Source: Bacteroidota bacterium
Lineage (GTDB): Bacteria > Bacteroidota > Bacteroidia > Chitinophagales > Chitinophagaceae
DNA: 64,000 bases
Assembly: GCA_018267615.1 (NCBI GenBank)
Contig: JAFDYD010000024.1
Location: 14,305-78,304 of the forward strand
Direction of reading: 5' to 3'
Under the pieces are notes generated by a model. The model did no database searches. It was not told the DNA's origin and worked only from the letters and a program-made list of their open reading frames with translations. Shown in pieces: positions 35,863 to 45,375 of the stretch (positions within the stretch are counted from its first letter, which is position 1; the number at the start of each line of letters is the position of its first letter). The translations under genes and the position numbers were made by a program.

Positions 35863-38058
35863 ATGCGGAAATACATATTCGTCGCCTTACTATATGCTCC
35901 TTATTGTTTTTCACAAACCCATCAGTTGCCACTCCCGGTATATAATCCGGATGCGCCGCAAGTAACAAAAGACTGGTTGCTCTACCCGGTTTCTATAAAG
36001 GCTGAAGTATATAAAAGTATCGACAACAAATCCATCATCTTGTCGAATGGCTTATTACAAAGAGTTTTTCGTTTAAAACCCAATATGGCTTGCACCGAAT
36101 TTAAAAACCTGGTTAATGGAGAGCAGATGATTCGGGCAATAAAACCAGAAGGTCGATTATACATCAATGATAGGGTTTATAATATTGGCGGTTTATACGG
36201 ACAAAAAGAAAATGCATATCTGCAAACAGAGTGGATCGATAGCATGAAATCCGGCTCGCAAGATTTTATGTACGATGATTATGCGATTCAACCTGCACAA
36301 GCCTCTCTCCGATGGAAACCGACAACATGGACGTTGAACAAACAACAGGCGACAGGAATAGAAATCATTTTTAATTATCATTCTCCCCTCCAGGAATTGG
36401 AAGGTCTGCATGTTCAGGTTCATTATGTATTGTATGATGGATTGCCATTGATCAGTAAATCTATAACGGTAACCAATAATGGAAATAAAAAAATTAAATT
36501 AAACCGTGTCGTAAACGAAATACTCGCTACACCCGAGGAAGAAAGTGCCGTTGTCGGTAGCGTCGAGCAAATGAAAAAGCCTCAGGGTATTTATATTGAA
36601 AGTAATTATGCTTTTAATAACGCCATGCGTTATGATATTTCAGATCAAACCACACATTGGCGCATCGACAGCTCTTATACTTCGCAGGTGAATTATAATT
36701 TTCAAACGCCATGCTTATTGGAAGTGTATGTAGAGAGGGGACCCGGTGTTGAATTGAAATTGGGTGATGTTTTTAATTCTATCAAAACATATGAATTGTT
36801 ATTGGATAGCTATGATCGCGAACGAAGAGGATTGAGTATTCGCAAAATGTATAACACCATTGTTCCGTGGACAACGCAGAATCCAATCTTCATGCACCTG
36901 GTGAGCAAAAATGATGAAGAAGTGAAAACTGCAGTTGATCAATGCGCAAATACTGGCTATGAAGCTTTGATTTTAAGTTTCGGGAGTCATTGCGATATAG
37001 AAGATACTTCGGCAAGAAATATTGCAAAATGGAAATCACTTGCAGATTATGCGCATCGAAAAAATATTTTGATTGGAGGATATTCTTTATTCAGCAGCCG
37101 GCGCATTAGTGATGAGGATGATGTGATAGATCCCGTAACGGGAAAACCGGATGCCGGGGCTTTTTTTGGCCATGCTCCGTGTTACGGCAGCAAATGGGGA
37201 CTTACTTATCTTGCTAAAATTAAATTCTTCTTCGAGAAAACCGGCTTTAATATTTTTGAAAATGATGGACCATATCCCGGTGACGTTTGCGCTTCGACAA
37301 CTCATCCGGGACACCATGGACTCGACGATTCTCAATGGAAGCAAATGGAACTGCAGAAAAGTCTTTATCACTGGTGCAATGAAAATGGAATTTATGTAAA
37401 TGCACCCGATTGGTATTTTTTGGATGGAACAAATAAGATCGCTCTTGGATATCGTGAGGTAAATTTTTCTTTGCCAAGAGAACAGCAACTTGTTTTGAAT
37501 CGTCAGAATATTTTTGATGGAACCTGGGAAAAAACTCCTTCGATGAGTTGGGGCTTTGTACCATTGACGAAATATCAGGGTGGTGGACCAGAAGCAGTGC
37601 TCGAACCACTCAACGAACATTTAAAAGAATATGAGGCATTGATGATGCAATATTATGGCGCGGGTGTGCAGGCATGTTATCGCGGTCCACGTTTGTATGA
37701 TACCGAGAAAACAAAACAATTGGTAATTCAAGTTATCAAATGGTATAAAGAATACAGGGAGATATTAAATGCTGATATCATTCATTTGCGTCGTGCGGAC
37801 GGCAGGGACTGGGATGGCTGGATGCATGTAAACCCAACATTGAAAACAAAAGGAATTATGTTTCTTTTCAATCCATCAAAAAATAAAATTGAGCGCAAGG
37901 TTGATATACCTTTATATTATACAGGATTGAATGACCAGGCGATTGTGAGTGAAAAAGCATCGAATCCTAAAGTTTATAAATTAAACAGAGAATATAATAT
38001 TCAACTTGATTTTACAATAGCGCCGGAAAGCTTCACATGGTTCACCATTGAAAAATAG
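35863..38058 (+). CDS. Exported glycosidase-like protein, family not recognised
   Basis: This 731-aa protein starts at the ATG at 35863, which gives a signal peptide (MRKYIFVALLYAPYCFSQ). Its layout is an N-terminal beta-sandwich (about 20-280) followed by a probable TIM barrel (about 330-600) and a small C-terminal beta domain. The barrel has acidic motifs at strand ends, FNIFENDGPYPGD and NAPDWYFLDGTN, plus HPGHHGLDDSQW; this resembles clan GH-D alpha-galactosidases, but I cannot match it to a numbered family. It is followed 3 bases later by a GH29 fucosidase, so a role in trimming a fucose- and possibly galactose-containing glycan fits. Catalytic residues are not established. Confidence 0.65.
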   Translation: MRKYIFVALLYAPYCFSQTHQLPLPVYNPDAPQVTKDWLLYPVSIKAEVYKSIDNKSIILSNGLLQRVFRLKPNMACTEFKNLVNGEQMIRAIKPEGRLYINDRVYNIGGLYGQKENAYLQTEWIDSMKSGSQDFMYDDYAIQPAQASLRWKPTTWTLNKQQATGIEIIFNYHSPLQELEGLHVQVHYVLYDGLPLISKSITVTNNGNKKIKLNRVVNEILATPEEESAVVGSVEQMKKPQGIYIESNYAFNNAMRYDISDQTTHWRIDSSYTSQVNYNFQTPCLLEVYVERGPGVELKLGDVFNSIKTYELLLDSYDRERRGLSIRKMYNTIVPWTTQNPIFMHLVSKNDEEVKTAVDQCANTGYEALILSFGSHCDIEDTSARNIAKWKSLADYAHRKNILIGGYSLFSSRRISDEDDVIDPVTGKPDAGAFFGHAPCYGSKWGLTYLAKIKFFFEKTGFNIFENDGPYPGDVCASTTHPGHHGLDDSQWKQMELQKSLYHWCNENGIYVNAPDWYFLDGTNKIALGYREVNFSLPREQQLVLNRQNIFDGTWEKTPSMSWGFVPLTKYQGGGPEAVLEPLNEHLKEYEALMMQYYGAGVQACYRGPRLYDTEKTKQLVIQVIKWYKEYREILNADIIHLRRADGRDWDGWMHVNPTLKTKGIMFLFNPSKNKIERKVDIPLYYTGLNDQAIVSEKASNPKVYKLNREYNIQLDFTIAPESFTWFTIEK

Positions 38059-38061
38059 AAA

Positions 38062-39495
38062 ATGAAAACACTGATCATTACCACTTGCATTGTTTTTTTC
38101 TTTTTAATATCGTTTGCACAGACGAGTGATTTAAAAAATCCTGTTCCATCCGATCGACAATTGGAATGGAATAAAATGGAATATTATTTCTTTGTGCATT
38201 TCGGTCCGAATACATTTACTGATTTGGAATGGGGAAAAGGAACGGAACATGAAGAAGTGTTTGATCCTTCGCAATTGGATTGCCGGCAATGGTGCCGTAT
38301 CGCGAAAGCCGCCGGTGCGGAAGGTATCATCATCACAGCAAAGCATCATGATGGATTTTGTTTGTGGCCAAGCAAATATTCAACACACACGGTTCGCGAA
38401 AGTAAATGGAGAAATGGAAAAGGAGATGTGTTGAAAGAACTATCAGAAGCATGTAAGGAGTATGGATTGAAGTTCGGCGTTTACTTATCACCGTGGGATC
38501 GCAATCATCCTAAATACGGCACGCCCGAATATAATGATGTATTTGTAAATATGATGAAAGAGATCGTCACGAATTACGGACCGTTGTTTGAATTTTGGTG
38601 GGACGGTGCAAATGGTGAAGGTCCGAACGGAAAGAAACAAATTTATGACTGGCACCGGTTTGAAAAAACCATGCGCGATCTTTCTCCGCAAACAGTTGTG
38701 TTCAGCGATATCGGTCCGGATATCCGTTGGGTTGGAAATGAAAACGGTATTGCGGGAGATCCAAATTGGAATTTGTTAGACACGGCAGGATTCAAACGCG
38801 GTGAAGGGGCGCCGCCAAATGATACATTGAATCACGGTAATGCATATGGGAAGAATTGGATTCCGGCAGAATGCGATGTGAGTATTCGCCCGGGATGGTT
38901 TTATCATCAGCAGGAAGACGGTAAAGTGAAAACGCCTGAAACACTATTTGATTTGTACTTGAAGTCAATTGGCCGTGGAGCACATTTAATATTAAATGTC
39001 CCTCCGGATCGGCGCGGTTTGATTAATGAGCATGATAGTATTAATTTGATTGGTTTCAAAAAATTACGAGATCAGAGTTTCAATACTAACCTTTCAATAA
39101 AAGCTAAACCATATTTCCTGGGACAAGATGGACGAAGGCTGGCTCCTGCTTTGAATGATAACAATACAAATACTTTCGAGTCGATCGAATTGACAAAATT
39201 CGAACCGGCAGAAATTATATTTGAAAAAGATCAACCAGTCAATTGTATAATATTAAAAGAAAATTTAATCAAAGGACAATATTGCGCCAGGTTCCATATG
39301 ATGTTGCGAAATGAAAAAGGTGAATTAGTCAAGCGAATCGACGGAACTACAATCGGGAGAAAAAAAATAATAACTTTTCCGGCGATCAATATCTCAAAAA
39401 TCGGTATTGTCATTGACGATCAAAAAGCTAATACATCGATGGCCGAAATTGAAGCCTACCATATAGATGATCAACTTGTAGAGCACTTGCCATAG
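38062..39495 (+). CDS. GH29 alpha-L-fucosidase
   Basis: This 477-aa exported enzyme hydrolyses terminal alpha-L-fucose. After a signal peptide (LIITTCIVFFFLISFAQ) comes a GH29 barrel with FFVHFGPNTFTDLEWG, the substrate-binding AKHHDGFCLWPSKYS (about 93-107) and the nucleophile Asp181 in FEFWWDGANGEG. A C-terminal beta-sandwich follows. The length and the WWDGANGEGP context match the subfamily with relaxed specificity (GH29-B) rather than the general type, which is inference. It starts 3 bases after the upstream glycosidase-like gene, so the two are cotranscribed. No SusC/SusD pair lies nearby, so this is not a classical polysaccharide-utilisation locus. Confidence 0.92.
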   Translation: MKTLIITTCIVFFFLISFAQTSDLKNPVPSDRQLEWNKMEYYFFVHFGPNTFTDLEWGKGTEHEEVFDPSQLDCRQWCRIAKAAGAEGIIITAKHHDGFCLWPSKYSTHTVRESKWRNGKGDVLKELSEACKEYGLKFGVYLSPWDRNHPKYGTPEYNDVFVNMMKEIVTNYGPLFEFWWDGANGEGPNGKKQIYDWHRFEKTMRDLSPQTVVFSDIGPDIRWVGNENGIAGDPNWNLLDTAGFKRGEGAPPNDTLNHGNAYGKNWIPAECDVSIRPGWFYHQQEDGKVKTPETLFDLYLKSIGRGAHLILNVPPDRRGLINEHDSINLIGFKKLRDQSFNTNLSIKAKPYFLGQDGRRLAPALNDNNTNTFESIELTKFEPAEIIFEKDQPVNCIILKENLIKGQYCARFHMMLRNEKGELVKRIDGTTIGRKKIITFPAINISKIGIVIDDQKANTSMAEIEAYHIDDQLVEHLP

Positions 39496-39664
39496 TAAAC
39501 TAACGGCAATGCTTGCAGTATTTTCCCGATAAACGCCAAGTAATATTTCTAATTCTGTAAAATTATTTTCAGGTCGTTACGTTTTTGTTAATGTGTGAAG
39601 CAATTTGGAACATTAATTGCAGATACAGCAGCGTAAAATCCATTCCTTCAAAACTAACCGATCT

Positions 39665-41323
39665 ATGGAAAAAATAGTTTCTACCAGTCTTGAAAACAGT
39701 CGGGTTAAAAAATCATTTTTTGATGGTAATGGCCTGAATGAATATACCGGTTCATGGGACACAACCGATGTTGTACATCTTCTTAAAAGAACCATGTTCG
39801 GCGCTACGATTGACAATGTCAATTATTTTAAATCATTAACCATGTCGCAGGCGGTTGATGAATTATTGACACCTACTCCAGCTCCAACTTCTCTTCCTCT
39901 TAATAATTATAGTTCGGATGGATATACAGATCCTACTGGTGTTGCTGCATGGGATACATGGATCAACACGGGTATCGATTATCCGGATGATGAAATGAAT
40001 CAGAAAAGAGTTAATTCAATGCAATGCTGGTGGACGGGGCAATTGGTGAATCAACAAAGAAGCATTCATGAAAAGATGACCATCTTCTGGCATAACCATT
40101 TTGGTGTTGATGCTGGTCAGCATCTCGCGGATATTCCTGCAAAACTCTGGTTTGATCATTATCATACATTACGCGCAAATGCATTGGGTAATTTGAAGCA
40201 ACTTGTAAAAGCAATTACGCTGAATCCTGCAATGCTTATTTACCTCAATGGTAATACAAATAAAAAAACTGCACCCAACGAAAACTACGGGCGTGAGTTG
40301 CAGGAATTGTACACTATCGGAAAAGGATCCGGTTCGCATTATACGGAAGATGATGTTCGCTCTGCTGCAATTGTTTTAACAGGACATGCAGTTGATACAA
40401 ATTTTGCGTATTATTTTGACGCCGGCGGGCATGAAGATAAAAACAAATCTTTCTCCAACTTCTATGGCGGCACTATGATTACCGGTCGCTCGGGCGCAGC
40501 AGGTGCCAATGAACTGGACGATTTGATCACGATGCTCTTTGCAACTACCGAATGTGCAAAATTCATCTGCAGAAAAATATATAGCTTCTTCGTGTATTAT
40601 AAAATCGATGATTCAATAGAGAACACGATCATCACACCACTTGCACAGGTTTTTCGTGATAGCGGTTATGATATACCAACTGTACTTTCTGTTCTTTTTA
40701 AAAGCGAACATTTTTATAACCTTGCTTATTCGAGTGCTTGTATTATTAAAAGTCCTCTCGATTTTGTTCTCGGATTAACACGGGAATTTGAAGTGAAGCT
40801 TCCTGACTCTACGGATATGCCTTCCAGTTATACAGCATGGGGAATGCTGAATCAGCATTCGGCTACTTTGCAACAGCAGATTTTGGGAATTGAACAAGTG
40901 GCTGGCTGGTTCCCTTACTATGAAGGTCCGGTTTATCACGAACTATGGATCAATTCGGTTACCTACTCCGAACGAAATGCATATACCGACGTCATGATTA
41001 CCGTTGGCGATATGATGAGCATGATTACAATGATTATCGACCCGCTTGCATTCGCTGCAAAATTGCCGAATCCTTCCGATCCCACATTACTCATCGAAGA
41101 TTCATTGAATATCTTATATCGTGTGCCTTTATCTGATGATTCGAAATTATATCTCAAACAAACGATATTATTAACCGGCCAAACAACAGATTATTATTGG
41201 ACGCAGGCATGGAACGATTATATCGCCAACCCCAGTGATATGGTGGCAAAGGAAACCGTGCTTACACGCTTGCAGAGTTTGTATAAATATTTGATGAATT
41301 TGCCAGAATACCATTTATCATAA
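39665..41323 (+). CDS. DUF1800 family protein
   Basis: This 552-aa protein belongs to the DUF1800 family, whose biochemical role is unknown. I chose the ATG at 39665 (MEKIVSTS); a further 16 codons are open upstream. Family motifs are HLLKRTMFGAT, EKMTIFWHNHFGVDAG, NPAMLIYLNGNTN, NYGRELQELYTIGKG and AKFICRKIYSFFVYYK. No signal peptide is apparent. It is followed 17 bases later by a DUF1501 gene, its regular partner in many phyla, and then by a T9SS type B protein. The consistent pairing suggests the two act together, perhaps in envelope or extracellular assembly; that is inference. Confidence 0.9.
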   Translation: MEKIVSTSLENSRVKKSFFDGNGLNEYTGSWDTTDVVHLLKRTMFGATIDNVNYFKSLTMSQAVDELLTPTPAPTSLPLNNYSSDGYTDPTGVAAWDTWINTGIDYPDDEMNQKRVNSMQCWWTGQLVNQQRSIHEKMTIFWHNHFGVDAGQHLADIPAKLWFDHYHTLRANALGNLKQLVKAITLNPAMLIYLNGNTNKKTAPNENYGRELQELYTIGKGSGSHYTEDDVRSAAIVLTGHAVDTNFAYYFDAGGHEDKNKSFSNFYGGTMITGRSGAAGANELDDLITMLFATTECAKFICRKIYSFFVYYKIDDSIENTIITPLAQVFRDSGYDIPTVLSVLFKSEHFYNLAYSSACIIKSPLDFVLGLTREFEVKLPDSTDMPSSYTAWGMLNQHSATLQQQILGIEQVAGWFPYYEGPVYHELWINSVTYSERNAYTDVMITVGDMMSMITMIIDPLAFAAKLPNPSDPTLLIEDSLNILYRVPLSDDSKLYLKQTILLTGQTTDYYWTQAWNDYIANPSDMVAKETVLTRLQSLYKYLMNLPEYHLS

Positions 41324-41340
41324 CCAACCAACTGATACCT

Positions 41341-42921
41341 ATGGAAAGAAGAAAATTTTTAAAAAACCTGCTTCCTGCGTCAGCAATTTTTCCTTCTCTA
41401 TTGAATGGATTTACTGTAAAAGCTTATGGAGCTGGTTTTTTTGAAGCGTTGACTGGAGCCGCAGATAACGATCATGTGCTGGTATTAATACAATTGTCTG
41501 GTGGGAATGACGGATTGAATACATTGGTTCCAATCAGCAATTACGGCGATTATAATAATGTCCGAACCAATATTGCTATTCCGCAAGATAAAATTCTCCG
41601 ACTCGATAATTATGAAAAGGCAGGACTTCATCCGTCGATGACGGGAATGCAAAAATTATACAACGAGGAAAAGTTAGGTGTTCTGACTTCTGTTGGATAT
41701 CCTTCTCCCAATCAATCACATTTTCGATCAACAGATATTTGGCTGACAGGTGCAGATGAAAATCAGTATTTAAATACCGGATGGACCGGAAGATTTTTAG
41801 CCAACACATATTCTAATTATCCCATCGGATATCCAAATGCAGAAATGCCGGATCCATTAGCTATTCAGATTGGTTCGGTATTATCACCAGTGTTTATGGG
41901 GCCCGGAGGATTTACGGCGATGGCTGTTCCGACCGACACTGATTTTTATAATCTCATCAACGGAATCGCTGATCCTGCACCAGATTCACCAATGGGAACT
42001 GAGTTGACATACTTGCGTGCCATCGCGCGACAAACAAATAAATATGCAGATGCAATTATCAACGCTGCAAAAAAAGTAACTAATCAAAGTACATATCCTG
42101 CTAATAATTATCTCGCGGCTCAATTAAAAACTGTAGCAAGATTGATCGGTGGCGGATTGAAAACAAGAGTTTATATGGTGAGTATGGGAGGTTTTGATAC
42201 GCATGGTGGACAAGTGCAGGCTGGCAATACGATTGCAGGTAATCATGCGGGTTTACTCAAACAACTTTCAGACGCAATCACTGCATTTCAAACCGATCTG
42301 GCTGGTCTCGGAGCAAGTAAGCGCGTAATGGGAATGACATTTTCAGAATTCGGCCGACGTATTAAATCAAATGGTAGTGCAGGAACAGATCACGGTGCCG
42401 CACAACCGGTGTTTGTATTTGGTGATTATATTAAACAAGGTGTATTGGGAAATCCTCCCGACTTATCTTCGCAGATAGGCGTAGAGGATAGTCTACCGAT
42501 GCAGTATGATTTTCGTTCCGTGTATTCTTCGATTCTTCGTGATTGGTTTTGTGTTGATCCTAACGATATCACCACAATGCTCTTCAAAAATTATCAATAC
42601 TTGCCATTCATCCAGGGAACAGCTTGTAAAGTTATCAACCCGGATGTGTTAGGATTTAACCTGATCACCAATTATCCAAATCCATTTGATCAGTCGACTA
42701 CAATTACATTCAAGACAAACGGCGGACATACACTCATCCAGATATTTGATACTGCAGGTAGATTGATTGCGGTGCCGATCGATAAAAATTACGACGGTCC
42801 CGGTGAATATACTATCACATTTTATGCTGGACAATTAGCCGGCGGTGTTTATTATGGACGCTTGCAGAACGGATCAACGCAACAGGTAAGAACGATGTTA
42901 AAAATAAGGTCAGGACATTAA
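41341..42921 (+). CDS. DUF1501 family protein with twin-Arg signal and T9SS domain
   Basis: This 526-aa protein is a DUF1501 member. It begins MERRKFLKNLLPASAIFPS, a twin-arginine (Tat) type signal, so it is probably exported folded, perhaps with a metal cofactor. Family motifs are LIQLSGGNDGLNTLVPI, MGGFDTHGGQ and TFSEFGRRIKSNGSAGTDHG, with metal-ligand-like His and Asp residues; the fold is related to the alkaline phosphatase/sulfatase group. A type A sorting domain closes it (LITNYPNPFDQSTTITF, LAGGVYYGRL). Combining Tat export with a T9SS tail is notable. It lies between the DUF1800 gene (17-base gap) and a T9SS type B gene (3-base gap). Confidence 0.9.
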   Translation: MERRKFLKNLLPASAIFPSLLNGFTVKAYGAGFFEALTGAADNDHVLVLIQLSGGNDGLNTLVPISNYGDYNNVRTNIAIPQDKILRLDNYEKAGLHPSMTGMQKLYNEEKLGVLTSVGYPSPNQSHFRSTDIWLTGADENQYLNTGWTGRFLANTYSNYPIGYPNAEMPDPLAIQIGSVLSPVFMGPGGFTAMAVPTDTDFYNLINGIADPAPDSPMGTELTYLRAIARQTNKYADAIINAAKKVTNQSTYPANNYLAAQLKTVARLIGGGLKTRVYMVSMGGFDTHGGQVQAGNTIAGNHAGLLKQLSDAITAFQTDLAGLGASKRVMGMTFSEFGRRIKSNGSAGTDHGAAQPVFVFGDYIKQGVLGNPPDLSSQIGVEDSLPMQYDFRSVYSSILRDWFCVDPNDITTMLFKNYQYLPFIQGTACKVINPDVLGFNLITNYPNPFDQSTTITFKTNGGHTLIQIFDTAGRLIAVPIDKNYDGPGEYTITFYAGQLAGGVYYGRLQNGSTQQVRTMLKIRSGH

Positions 42922-42924
42922 TTT

Positions 42925-44646
42925 ATGATTCAATATCGGCATATTCAATATATCAGGCGATTCATAACGGGTATGCTCATACTCTTTTTAAGTGTGCATG
43001 TTCATGCGCAACAAAAAGATAGTATCACCTATAATTCAACTTGCGTGAATTATAAAATACAATTCAGCACTTCCATATACGCCATGATTGAATTTCCAGA
43101 TAAAGTGATTTGGAATTTTGGTGATCCTGCTTCTGGCTTCTATAATACCGCTGCTACAAAATATCCGACACATGCTTTTGCGAGTCCCGGCTCTTACTAT
43201 ATAAACGTAGCGGTAATAAATGCTGGCGATACAACAAAATTGCAGGATACTATCACAGTGGTTGCTCCTTTAGCGTATAATTTCGGCCCGGATATTTTTT
43301 TATGTGAAAAGGGCGACACGACAATCGTAGGTCCCACGATTCCCGGAGCTGTGTATGAATGGAATGATGATAGCCTGACAAAAACTCCGTCGCTTCATGT
43401 AACGAAAACAGGTGAATACACTTTGAAGATTGATGGCTGCGCTGTTACTGACAGTATTGGTGTTTACTTCAGTGAACAGCCAAAAATAAAATTGGGAGAT
43501 GATCATGTGCTCTGTGCAAACGAAATTCTTACATTGAATGCCACAAGTCAGAATGGAACTTATACATGGAGATTGAATGGAACCATTTTGTCAGACACAA
43601 CCGGGCAACTGCCCGTTGTTGATCCCGGTGGTCAATATATAGTTGTTGTAACCGTTCCAGGATGCGGAACTTTTTCTGACACTGCAAATATCACTTTCGC
43701 ATCTTTGCCCGCACCACCTTTTTCCTTGGGACCAGATACATTATTATGCCCAAAACAAATATATCCTTTAACAGCATCAGTAGCCGGAGCAACTGCTTAT
43801 AATTGGAGTACAGGTGCGAGAGACAGCACAATCCAAATTACAGATCCCGGTGTGTATTGGGCATTTGTAACTGTGAGTGGACAATGTGAAGTAGTGGATA
43901 CCGTCGAAGTCACTTACAGAGGAGATAAAAATCTCGATTTCCATGACACTGCAGTATGTAAAGGAAGTACTTTAATTCTGAATGCAGATTTTGGTACAGG
44001 AACTTATAACTGGACATCTGACCCGCCGCAGCGAAATGATCAGAATCAAACTGGTCAATCGACTTATTATGTGTATGAACCCGGGTTGTATAAAGTGATC
44101 GCTTCGGTTGGACAATGCGTTTATACCGACAGTCTGCATGTTGCTTTTGATGATAGTTTGAAAACAGACATCGGACGCGATACTTCATTATGTATTGGTG
44201 AAGAATATATTTTACATGTAAAATCAAATGCCAATACATTCTCATGGCAGGATGGAAGCGTAGCCACTTCGTATTTAGTAACCGGCCCTGGAACGTACAC
44301 GCTTGTTTCGCAAAATGGTTGTGGACTTGATACTGTGAGTGTGAAAATAGATATGCGTCATTGTGAGTGTGAGCTGACCGTACCAAATGCGTTTACGCCT
44401 AACGGTGATGGACGCAACGAAACGTTCAGACCACTACATCCTTGTAAGATGACAGATTTTACTTTCAAAATATTTGATCGTTACGGAGAACTCGTTTTCC
44501 AATCTTCCGACTTCTCGAAAGGATGGGATGGTACATTCAATGGCTTAAAAGTATCCAATGGAACTTATGTGTGGATGGCCACCTATATCAATTCAGATAC
44601 ACAACAGAAAAAATTCAAGAAGGGATTTGTGGTGTTGATACGATGA
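42925..44646 (+). CDS. Secreted protein with T9SS type B (gliding-associated) domain
   Basis: This 573-aa surface protein has a signal peptide (FITGMLILFLSVHVHAQ) and a PKD-like first domain (VIWNFGDPASGFYNTAAT). Four or so repeats follow, each with a phrase such as LGPDTLLCPKQIYPLTAS and a C-x-G strand motif (DIGRDTSLCIGEEYILHV), about 85 residues apart. The C-terminal type B sorting domain is clear: VPNAFTPNGDGRNETF, FKIFDRYGELVFQS, GWDGTFNGLKVSNGTYVW. Type B cargo is normally loaded onto T9SS through PorP/SprF partners. It is the last gene of the DUF1800-DUF1501 operon (3-base gap) and may act as the surface-anchored scaffold of that set. Confidence 0.9.
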   Translation: MIQYRHIQYIRRFITGMLILFLSVHVHAQQKDSITYNSTCVNYKIQFSTSIYAMIEFPDKVIWNFGDPASGFYNTAATKYPTHAFASPGSYYINVAVINAGDTTKLQDTITVVAPLAYNFGPDIFLCEKGDTTIVGPTIPGAVYEWNDDSLTKTPSLHVTKTGEYTLKIDGCAVTDSIGVYFSEQPKIKLGDDHVLCANEILTLNATSQNGTYTWRLNGTILSDTTGQLPVVDPGGQYIVVVTVPGCGTFSDTANITFASLPAPPFSLGPDTLLCPKQIYPLTASVAGATAYNWSTGARDSTIQITDPGVYWAFVTVSGQCEVVDTVEVTYRGDKNLDFHDTAVCKGSTLILNADFGTGTYNWTSDPPQRNDQNQTGQSTYYVYEPGLYKVIASVGQCVYTDSLHVAFDDSLKTDIGRDTSLCIGEEYILHVKSNANTFSWQDGSVATSYLVTGPGTYTLVSQNGCGLDTVSVKIDMRHCECELTVPNAFTPNGDGRNETFRPLHPCKMTDFTFKIFDRYGELVFQSSDFSKGWDGTFNGLKVSNGTYVWMATYINSDTQQKKFKKGFVVLIR

Positions 44647-44682
44647 CATATCTTATTAAAAAAGATATCTGCAAACTAAAAT

Positions 44683-44752
44683 TTTCTTCGTGCCTTTGTG
44701 CCTTAGTGGTTCAGGTTAAATTGAACCACTAAGGCACAAAAGCACGAAGAAA
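44683..44752. repeat. Word-type inverted repeat, vocabulary CGTGCCTTTGTGCCTTAG
   Basis: The 31-base arms at 44683-44713 and 44722-44752 differ at one position, with an 8-base loop. Words are near-copies of GTGCCTT. It separates two convergent genes (stops at 44646 and 44782), an ideal place for a bidirectional terminator. Confidence 0.94.
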
Positions 44753-44781
44753 ACATAATTATTTTTTATTCATCGCGCAGA

Positions 44782-45222
44782 CTAACTCACACCAATCACA
44801 ATAAATATAACAGCCATCAGTGCAACTGTGAAGTATAAAAAAATTCTGATCCAATTCGTAGATATCAGGAAGCTGATTCTTTCTTCATTGTAACCCGTCT
44901 CCTCCATTTCAGTTTGAATTTTTCGCTGACCTATCAAGGTTGATGTCAACCCGATGATGTTTAATATCAAACAAAATATTGTCTCTGTTATTGTCATAAA
45001 CGCGGGCCTGGAAAAAACGAGAATAAAATTTACAAGTATCAACAAGATGGATGGTATTAAAGAGGAAATGATGCCCGCTTTATTATTGGCTCGCATGTAA
45101 TCTTTAAAATGCTCTTTGCCAACAAGGTTATAAATACTATAATGCTGAATATGCAGTGCAGTTATAATTCCTGCTGTGAAGACAGCAAGAAATAAAAATA
45201 TTCCGTAAAAAATTAATTGCAT
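44782..45222 (-). CDS. Small four-helix membrane protein
   Basis: This 146-aa protein has four hydrophobic segments: residues 3-25, about 50-72, 77-97 and 122-145. The loop before the last helix is polar (IQTEMEETGYNEERISFLIS). The arrangement resembles the DUF1772/anthrone-oxygenase-like membrane family, but the match is weak by eye. It follows the HerA-like gene on the same strand, separated from it by an inverted repeat, and so may have its own promoter. Function unknown. Confidence 0.65.
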   Translation of the reverse strand: MQLIFYGIFLFLAVFTAGIITALHIQHYSIYNLVGKEHFKDYMRANNKAGIISSLIPSILLILVNFILVFSRPAFMTITETIFCLILNIIGLTSTLIGQRKIQTEMEETGYNEERISFLISTNWIRIFLYFTVALMAVIFIVIGVS

Positions 45223-45244
45223 ATAATTTTATTTTCAGAGATGC

Positions 45245-45324
45245 TTTCTATGTGTGCCTATGTGTCTATGTGCCTATGTGGTGAAAAAAAAATTACCCCA
45301 TAGACACATAGGTACACAAAGAAA
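45245..45324. repeat. Word-type inverted repeat, vocabulary CCTATGTGTCTATG
   Basis: The 26-base arms at 45245-45270 and 45299-45324 differ at two positions. Words are near-copies of CTATGTG, continuing unpaired in the loop as CCTATGTGG. It lies downstream of the minus-strand HerA-like gene. Confidence 0.88.
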
Positions 45325-45375
45325 TACATATCAGTATTACCCTTCCTTAAATGAACTTTTTACGAACGCAGGTTT

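Noticed and set aside
37087-37620. 177-aa minus-strand frame opposite the glycosidase-like gene
   Set aside because: Antisense to a longer, signal-peptide-bearing gene in an operon.
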